Below are positions 59,242 to 64,000 of a stretch of DNA of 64,000 nt, piece by piece. Numbering within the stretch: the stretch's first letter is position 1; the number at the start of each line of letters is the position of its first letter. A model generated the notes under the pieces. It worked only from the letters and a program-made list of their open reading frames with translations, searched no databases and was not told the DNA's origin. Position numbers and translations under genes: made by a program. Location: the NCBI RefSeq assembly GCF_024198175.1, contig NZ_JAJVKV010000003.1, positions 248,001-312,000 on the forward strand. Reading direction: 5' to 3'. Source of the stretch: Pyxidicoccus xibeiensis (GTDB lineage: Bacteria > Myxococcota > Myxococcia > Myxococcales > Myxococcaceae).

Positions 59242-60006
59242 GTGAACCTGCTGCTGCTCCTCGACGAGGACTTCCTCCCTGACGGCACCGCCCGCCTCAC
59301 CGGACGGCGGGCCCAGCACGCGCGCGAGGTGCTGCGCGCGGAGCCTGGCGAGTCCCTCCGCGTGGGCCGCCTCGGAGGCCTCACCGGCACCGGCGAGGTG
59401 CTGGAGAACACCCCCGGCGTGCTGCACCTGCGCGTCTGCCTCACCGAGCCCCCGCCCCCGCGCGCGGGCGTGGACCTGCTGCTCGCCATTCCCCGCCCCA
59501 AGGCGCTCAAGAAGGTGCTGCCCGCGGTGGCCTCGCTCGGCGTGGACCGCGTGGTGCTCGTCAATGCGGCGCGGGTGGAGAAGAGCTACTTCGACTCCAA
59601 GGTGCTGGACCCCGCCTTCATCCACGAGCTGCTCCTCCAGGGCCTGGAGCAGGCCCGGGACACCCACCTCCCCGAGGTCCTCGTGCGCGAGCGCTTCCGC
59701 CCCTTCGTGGAGGACGAGCTCGACAGCGTCTTTGGCGTCCGGAGCGTCCGCCTGCTCCCCCACCCGCCCGCGAGGCAGCCCCTGCGCGCGGCCGGGGCGG
59801 ACACGGCCGAGCGGGTGGTGCTGGCCATTGGCCCGGACGGAGGCTGGGTGCCCTTCGAGGCGGAGCTCCTGGAGGCCCATGGCTTCCGCCCCTTCTCCCT
59901 GGGCCCCCGAATCCTGCGCGTGGAGACGGCCGTGCCCGTCCTCCTGGGGCAGGTGGCCCTTCTCCGGGAGGACACTGCGCCAGGGCAGGAGCCAACTCGG
60001 ACTTGA
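59242..60006 (+). CDS. rsmE: 16S rRNA (uracil-1498-N3)-methyltransferase
   Basis: RsmE is a SPOUT methyltransferase of the 30S decoding region. The product has the PUA-like N-terminus (TGRRAQHAREVLRAEPGESLRVG), AIPRPKALKKVLPAVASLGV, AIGPDGGWVPFEAELLEAHG and LGPRILRVETAVPVLLGQ, the last two forming the SAM knot. GTG 59242 gives MNLLLLLDEDF, the start that looks most like the family; ATG 59203 would add 13 residues. It is 34 bases before the M24 peptidase gene. Confidence 0.9.
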   Translation: MNLLLLLDEDFLPDGTARLTGRRAQHAREVLRAEPGESLRVGRLGGLTGTGEVLENTPGVLHLRVCLTEPPPPRAGVDLLLAIPRPKALKKVLPAVASLGVDRVVLVNAARVEKSYFDSKVLDPAFIHELLLQGLEQARDTHLPEVLVRERFRPFVEDELDSVFGVRSVRLLPHPPARQPLRAAGADTAERVVLAIGPDGGWVPFEAELLEAHGFRPFSLGPRILRVETAVPVLLGQVALLREDTAPGQEPTRT

Positions 60007-60040
60007 AGGGCCGCGGGCCGCTGTTCAAGAGTCGTACGCC

Positions 60041-61579
60041 ATGGCCACGTCCATCCCTTCCGCCTCCTCCTCCCCCGCCGCCGACGGCACCGCGCAGCCC
60101 GCCGTGGGTGAGCAGCAGCCCCTCGTCACCTCCGAGCCGCAGGCCGCGCCCGCGAAGCCCGCCAGCCACGACACGGTGCCCCCGCCGGCGCTGCTCGACT
60201 TCATGGTGAAGCGCTGGAAGCCCGGCGCGAAGAAGCTGCCGCCGAAGCTCAAGGGGGCCGACGCCTTCCGCGCCCGCCGCAAGGCGCTCTCCAAGCTGTT
60301 CCCCGGGGAGACGCTCGTCATCCCCACCGGCCACGAGAAGGTGCGCGCCAACGACACCCACTACCGCTTCCGGCCGGGCAGCGACTTCTACTACCTCACC
60401 GGCAACACCGAGCCGGACTGCGTCCTCATCCTCCTGCCCAAAGAAGGTGGCGGCCACACCGACGTCCTCTTCGTGGAGCCCAACCCGGGCCGCAGCGACG
60501 CGACGTTCTTCACGGACCGCGTGAAGGGCGAGCTGTGGGTGGGCCCCCGGCTGGGCGTGAAGGAGAGCCAGGCCCGCTTCGGCGTGGACGAGGCGCGCGG
60601 GCTCGACACGCTGAAGGACGTCCTCGCCGGGCTGGGCGGCGCGGCGAGCCAGGCCACGCGCGTGCTGCGCGGGTACTCGCCCCAGGTGGACACCGCGGTG
60701 CCCGAGGGCGGCGCGCGCGACAAGGCCCTGGCCCAGGCGCTGTCGGAGCTGCGGCTGCTCAAGGACGAGCAGGAGCTGCGCGAGCTGCAGGCCTCCATCG
60801 ACTCCACCCAGCGCGGCTTCGAGGACGTCATCCGCGGCCTGAAGACGGCGAAGACGGAGCGCTACGTGGAGGGCATCTTCAACCTCCGGGCCCGCGTGGA
60901 GGGCAACGACGTGGGCTACGGCACCATCGCCGCCAGCGGCTCCCACGCCTGCGTGCTGCACTGGACGCGCAACGACGGCCCGCTGGTGCCGGGAGATTTG
61001 CTCCTGCTGGACGCGGGCGTGGAGGGCCACACGCTCTACACCGCGGACATCACCCGCACGCTGCCGCTGTCCGGGAAGTTCTCCAAGGAGCAGCGCGAGG
61101 TGTACGAGCTGGTGCTGGCGGCGCAGGACGCTGCCATCGCCGCGGTGAAGCCGGGCAACGACTTCATGGAGCCCAACCGCGCGGCCATGCGCGTGCTGGC
61201 CGAGGGCCTGGAGTCGCTGGGCATCCTCGAGGACGCGAAGGAGGCGCTCAAGGACGAGCACCAGTTCTACAAGCGCTACTCGCTCCACAACGTCAGCCAC
61301 ATGCTGGGCCTGGACGTGCACGACTGCGCCCAGGCGCGGCAGGAGGCGTACAAGTACGGCAAGCTCCAGGCCGGCATGGTGCTGACGGTGGAGCCCGGCC
61401 TGTACTTCCAGACGGACGACCTCACCGTGCCGCGGCGCTACCGCGGCATCGGCGTGCGCATCGAGGACGACGTCGTCGTCACCGCGCGCGGCTGCAAGGT
61501 CCTCTCCTCGAAGATTCCGCGCACCGCGAAGGACGTGGAGGCGTGGATGAAGTCCGTGTGGAAGGCCGCGAAGAAGTAG
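60041..61579 (+). CDS. M24-family Xaa-Pro aminopeptidase
   Basis: A 512-residue aminopeptidase P-type enzyme that removes an N-terminal residue before proline. It has an N-terminal creatinase-like domain (THYRFRPGSDFYYLTGNTEP). The catalytic pita-bread domain has its metal ligands in place: Asp in LLLLDAGVE, Asp in YTADITRT, His in NVSHMLGLDVHD, Glu in LTVEPGLY and Glu in GVRIEDDVVV. The first 45 residues are Ala/Pro-rich and not conserved-looking; they do not form a clear signal peptide. A downstream start is possible. Confidence 0.93.
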   Translation: MATSIPSASSSPAADGTAQPAVGEQQPLVTSEPQAAPAKPASHDTVPPPALLDFMVKRWKPGAKKLPPKLKGADAFRARRKALSKLFPGETLVIPTGHEKVRANDTHYRFRPGSDFYYLTGNTEPDCVLILLPKEGGGHTDVLFVEPNPGRSDATFFTDRVKGELWVGPRLGVKESQARFGVDEARGLDTLKDVLAGLGGAASQATRVLRGYSPQVDTAVPEGGARDKALAQALSELRLLKDEQELRELQASIDSTQRGFEDVIRGLKTAKTERYVEGIFNLRARVEGNDVGYGTIAASGSHACVLHWTRNDGPLVPGDLLLLDAGVEGHTLYTADITRTLPLSGKFSKEQREVYELVLAAQDAAIAAVKPGNDFMEPNRAAMRVLAEGLESLGILEDAKEALKDEHQFYKRYSLHNVSHMLGLDVHDCAQARQEAYKYGKLQAGMVLTVEPGLYFQTDDLTVPRRYRGIGVRIEDDVVVTARGCKVLSSKIPRTAKDVEAWMKSVWKAAKK

Positions 61580-61582
61580 CCG

Positions 61583-63016
61583 CTACGGCGCCGCGGCTTC
61601 CGGCGCGGCGGGCTCCGTGCCCGTCCCGCCGGCCGCGGGTGCGGCCACCGCCGGCTTCGTCCCCGGCTTGAGCGTCTTCTGCCAGTCCTCCAGGGACAGC
61701 GGCGCCACTTCCTTCAGCGTGGAGACCTCCACGTCGAACTGGCGCGGCTCGGTGCGCTCGTCCAGGCCGGCGGAGAAGTTGATGCGGTGGATTTCGTGCC
61801 CGTCCTCCGTCTCCAGCACCACGCGCCAGTCGCCGGGCTTCACGTTGGACGTGTACGCGAAGGAGCGGTACCCGCCGTCCGTCCCGTTGCTGTTGACGGT
61901 CATCAGGAAGCCGTTGCCGTTCGTCGTCCAGCCCTTCTCCGGGTGGTCGTAGTACCAGCGGACGCGGACCTTGTAGGGCGCGAAGCCCTTGGGCGCGAAG
62001 ACACGGTAGAAGTAGTAGGGCTTGTCGCCGGGCTTCATCACGAAGTCCGGGCCGAACCACGTCCACGGCTTGTACCAGACGCTCAGGTCCACGGTGGACA
62101 GGTGGTACACGCCCGGGCTGACCCGCTTCACGTCGTGGTAGATGTCCGCGAACTGCACGGCCACCGGCAGCGGCGGAATCACGCCCACCAGGTAGCAGAC
62201 GAGCAGCGCGGCCTGCACGCCAAAGCCCGGAATGGCCACGTTGCGGATGAGGAACTCCACGTCCGGGCGCCAGCGCTCAATCAGGCGCATCAGCCCGAAG
62301 ACGCTCGCGCTGCCCAGGGCCAGCGCCAGCAGGAACACCCAGAGGCCCATGCGGCCGAACACCACCGGCAGCAGGCAGGCGAAGTAGAGCGTCACGCACA
62401 GGCTGAGCAGCACCACGCGGATGATGGGGCCCACCTTGCGGAACTGGGGCAATTCGTTGGCCACCAGCAGCGCGAACAGGCCCACGACGAAGAGGTAGGG
62501 CGTGAAGCCGGACGTGCTCTTGAAGAGCAGCAGCATGAAGACGCTGAGCAGGCTGCCGAAGAAGAAGTGCACGGCGTCTTCGCGCCAGCGCCACACCTTC
62601 ACCAGGAACTTCGGCGGCTCGGAGCCTTCAGGGAAGCGCTGCTCCAGGAGCAGCAGCGTGGACAGGATGACGAGGTACGCGAAGCTCTGCACGAGCGTCA
62701 GCGTGTCGTCGATGCGGCTGAGCGAGACGATGTCGTAGAGGAAGCCGCCGAAGAAGAAGGCGGCCATCTCCCACTTCTCATGGCGGGTGCGGAACTCCTG
62801 CACCTTCTCCATGAGGGTGGGCGTCTTGACGGTGGACACCAGGTCGTCCGGGTCCACCGCCACGCCGGGCGCGTTGGCCGGGAGCACGGTGTCCGTCAGG
62901 GCGACGGCGGCGTTGGTTCCAGCGACGGGGACGTTCGCCTGGGCGGCCGGGACTCCCGGCACGTCGGCGGACTCGTCCTGCTTCTCAGGGGAGTTGGGCT
63001 GTGTTGCGGTGACCAC
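61583..63016 (-). CDS. Polytopic membrane protein with DUF2914 domain (477 aa)
   Basis: About 80 residues of low-complexity start precede roughly eight hydrophobic segments between residues 85 and 300 (for example WEMAAFFFGGFLYDIVSL, FVVGLFALLVANELP). The C-terminal DUF2914 domain has RVRWYYDHPEKGWTTNG and SNVKPGDWRVVLETEDGHEI. DUF2914 is a beta domain of unknown function. A final Pro/Ala-rich tail follows. It is convergent with the M24 gene with 3 bases between the stops. Confidence 0.88.
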   Translation of the reverse strand: MVTATQPNSPEKQDESADVPGVPAAQANVPVAGTNAAVALTDTVLPANAPGVAVDPDDLVSTVKTPTLMEKVQEFRTRHEKWEMAAFFFGGFLYDIVSLSRIDDTLTLVQSFAYLVILSTLLLLEQRFPEGSEPPKFLVKVWRWREDAVHFFFGSLLSVFMLLLFKSTSGFTPYLFVVGLFALLVANELPQFRKVGPIIRVVLLSLCVTLYFACLLPVVFGRMGLWVFLLALALGSASVFGLMRLIERWRPDVEFLIRNVAIPGFGVQAALLVCYLVGVIPPLPVAVQFADIYHDVKRVSPGVYHLSTVDLSVWYKPWTWFGPDFVMKPGDKPYYFYRVFAPKGFAPYKVRVRWYYDHPEKGWTTNGNGFLMTVNSNGTDGGYRSFAYTSNVKPGDWRVVLETEDGHEIHRINFSAGLDERTEPRQFDVEVSTLKEVAPLSLEDWQKTLKPGTKPAVAAPAAGGTGTEPAAPEAAAP

Positions 63017-63058
63017 GGGATTCCTCGGGGCAGCGGCGACGCCAGTCTAGCCGCTGTC

Positions 63059-63112
63059 GGGGGAGGCGGTCTCCCCCGCCTCTTCCCCCTGTCGGGAGAG
63101 GTAGCCTCTCCC
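63059..63112 (-). terminator. Two hairpins after grxD
   Basis: GGGAGAGG/CCTCTCCC (63094-63101 with 63105-63112) forms an 8-bp stem, and GGGGGAG/CTCCCCC (63059-63065 with 63071-63077) a 7-bp stem. They lie 24 to 77 bases past the grxD stop. T-tracts are weak, but paired strong hairpins fit the end of the algH-bolA-grxD unit. Confidence 0.55.
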
Positions 63113-63136
63113 GCTCCCCCAAGCCCGCGGGACGAC

Positions 63137-63457
63137 TCAGGCCGGGGACTTGCCGGCGACCAGGTCCGCCAGCTCGCCGCGCTCGGCCAGCTCCATCAGG
63201 ATGTCGGAGCCGCCGACGAACTGCCCGTTGATGAAGATCTGCGGAATGGTGGGCCAGTTGGTGAGGTCCTTGATGCCCTGGCGCACCTCCGGGTCGGCCA
63301 GGACGTCCACGGTGTGGACCTCGCCGTACGGCTGGAGGATCTGCAGCGCCCGCGCGGAGAAGCCGCACTGCGGGAACAGGGCGTTGCCCTTCATGAACAG
63401 GACGATCTTGTGCGACTTCGTCTCCTGCTCCAACCGCGTCTTGAGCTCGGGGGTCAT
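63137..63457 (-). CDS. grxD: Monothiol glutaredoxin (Grx4/GrxD type)
   Basis: The 106-residue protein has the monothiol active site in KGNALFPQCGFSARALQIL (CGFS), then VDVLADPEVRQGIKDL, WPTIPQIFINGQFVGGSDIL. CGFS glutaredoxins hold a glutathione-ligated [2Fe-2S] cluster and work in Fe-S transfer. AAGGAGA lies 9 bases before ATG 63457; the longer frame is rejected. It lies 14 bases after the BolA gene, its known functional partner. Confidence 0.95.
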   Translation of the reverse strand: MTPELKTRLEQETKSHKIVLFMKGNALFPQCGFSARALQILQPYGEVHTVDVLADPEVRQGIKDLTNWPTIPQIFINGQFVGGSDILMELAERGELADLVAGKSPA

Positions 63458-63471
63458 TCGTCCGTCTCCTT

Positions 63472-63729
63472 CTAGCGAGGCCCGAGCTTCTTCCACTGCT
63501 CGGGCGAATAGGTCTTGAGCGCGAGCGCATGCAGCTCGCCCGACTTCAGCCACTGCTGGAGGGGCGCGTACACCAGTTGATGCTGCTGCACCATGGGCTT
63601 GCCCGCGAAGTCGGGGCTCACCACCCGGGCCTCGAAGTGGTCCCCCGTCCCGGTGGTATCTCTAACCTCCACCTCGGAGCCCGGCAGGGCATCCAGGATG
63701 CGGCCACGGACGAACTCGGCGTCGAGCAT
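63472..63729 (-). CDS. BolA/IbaG-family protein
   Basis: An 85-residue BolA-fold protein: VRGRILDALPGSEVEVRD, GDHFEARVVSPDFAGKPMVQ and QHQLVYAPLQQWLKSGELHALALKT (conserved core, shown in parts). BolA-like proteins form [2Fe-2S] heterodimers with monothiol glutaredoxins. The gene is 14 bases before grxD and its ATG overlaps the AlgH stop (TGATG), so the three are translationally coupled. Confidence 0.92.
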   Translation of the reverse strand: MLDAEFVRGRILDALPGSEVEVRDTTGTGDHFEARVVSPDFAGKPMVQQHQLVYAPLQQWLKSGELHALALKTYSPEQWKKLGPR

Positions 63730-64000
63730 CAGTTCATTCCCCTTCCCATCACCAGCATGGCCGGGTCCACGCCCATGCCACGCAACGTGGTCTCCCACAA
63801 TTTACCGGGCTCCAGCTCCAGCACCGCGTCGGCGGTGGCCTCGGCGAAGAGCCAGGAACCGGCCGCAATCTCGCTCTCCAGTTGCTTGGGGCCCCAGCCG
63901 GCGTAGCCCAGGCAGAAGCGCAGGCGCGGCGACGGGTTCTCCAGCAGGGGCCCCAGCGCGTCCAGCGTCACGCTCAGGTACAGGCCGGGCATCACCGGGT
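63729..64000 (-). CDS. algH: YqgE/AlgH (DUF179) protein, 5' end beyond window
   Basis: The visible C-terminal 90 residues match the YqgE/AlgH family (PGLYLSVTLDALGPLLENP, FCLGYAGWGPKQLESEIAAGSW, LWETTLRGMGVDPAML). The family is about 185 residues, so half is missing. No start is claimed; GTG and ATG codons near 63992-63995 are internal. The stop overlaps the BolA start. A link to thiol or Fe-S chemistry is suggested by the operon, not shown. Confidence 0.88.
   Translation of the reverse strand, partial: PVMPGLYLSVTLDALGPLLENPSPRLRFCLGYAGWGPKQLESEIAAGSWLFAEATADAVLELEPGKLWETTLRGMGVDPAMLVMGRGMN

Overview
The window is high-GC DNA with very strong G/C third-position bias. Gene content points to a myxobacterium of the Myxococcus/Corallococcus/Pyxidicoccus type. 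The signs are PATAN (DUF4388) signalling proteins, a Pkn-type Ser/Thr kinase with a PEGA domain, an HD-GYP sensor, several lipoproteins with Asp/Gly/Pro linkers (FG-GAP, Cys-rich), a DUF4114 secreted protein and an ECF sigma/FecR-type anti-sigma pair. The genus call is inference from gene families; no rRNA or tRNA gene was seen.

Layout. Positions 1-12.7 kb (minus strand) hold the translation/RNA operon rimP-nusA-ylxR-infB-ylxP(DUF503)-rbfA-truB-(MoaD-like)-rpsO-pnp, then two unknown envelope genes, the last cut by the left edge. A near-consensus promoter inside the end of the MoaD-like gene gives rpsO its own start, and pnp ends at a good intrinsic terminator. Positions 12.7-19 kb (plus) carry a nitrilase-family amidase, a FecR lipoprotein/LysM protein/HD-GYP sensor trio, a DUF971 protein and a PEGA kinase. 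Positions 19-25 kb (mostly minus) carry dNK-panB-panC-smpB-sspB and tsaD-rsmA. smpB (trans-translation tagging) lies directly beside sspB (delivery of tagged proteins to ClpXP).

Positions 25-33.6 kb hold two PATAN/TPR signalling genes. One is a 908-residue response regulator. The other is a 1851-residue protein with about 990 residues of a six-residue EEARLA repeat between a PATAN-like domain and a J domain plus TPRs. It is the most unusual object here and may be a roughly 150 nm single alpha-helix spacer. Positions 33.6-37.6 kb hold trmL, DUF192, a PP2C phosphatase and the amgK-murU cell-wall recycling pair. Positions 37.9-47.8 kb hold cbs and cystathionine gamma-lyase/synthase (transsulfuration), separated by a MaoC-like gene, a 12-repeat FG-GAP lipoprotein and a purple acid phosphatase, followed by crotonase, cupin and an unknown gene. 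Three genes here end in the same terminator family.

Positions 47.8-55.3 kb hold an epoxide-hydrolase-family gene (catalytic His position is Thr) divergent from a TetR gene across a perfect operator-like palindrome, DUF2147, a possible 47-residue gene, a stand-alone RlmK, a Cys-rich lipoprotein, and an ECF sigma/anti-sigma operon beside an AT-rich palindrome. Positions 55.3-64 kb hold a three-copy ~94-bp intergenic repeat, a two-domain TapT-like protein, a DUF4114 protein, rsmE, an M24 aminopeptidase, a DUF2914 membrane protein, and the algH-bolA-grxD operon running off the right edge.
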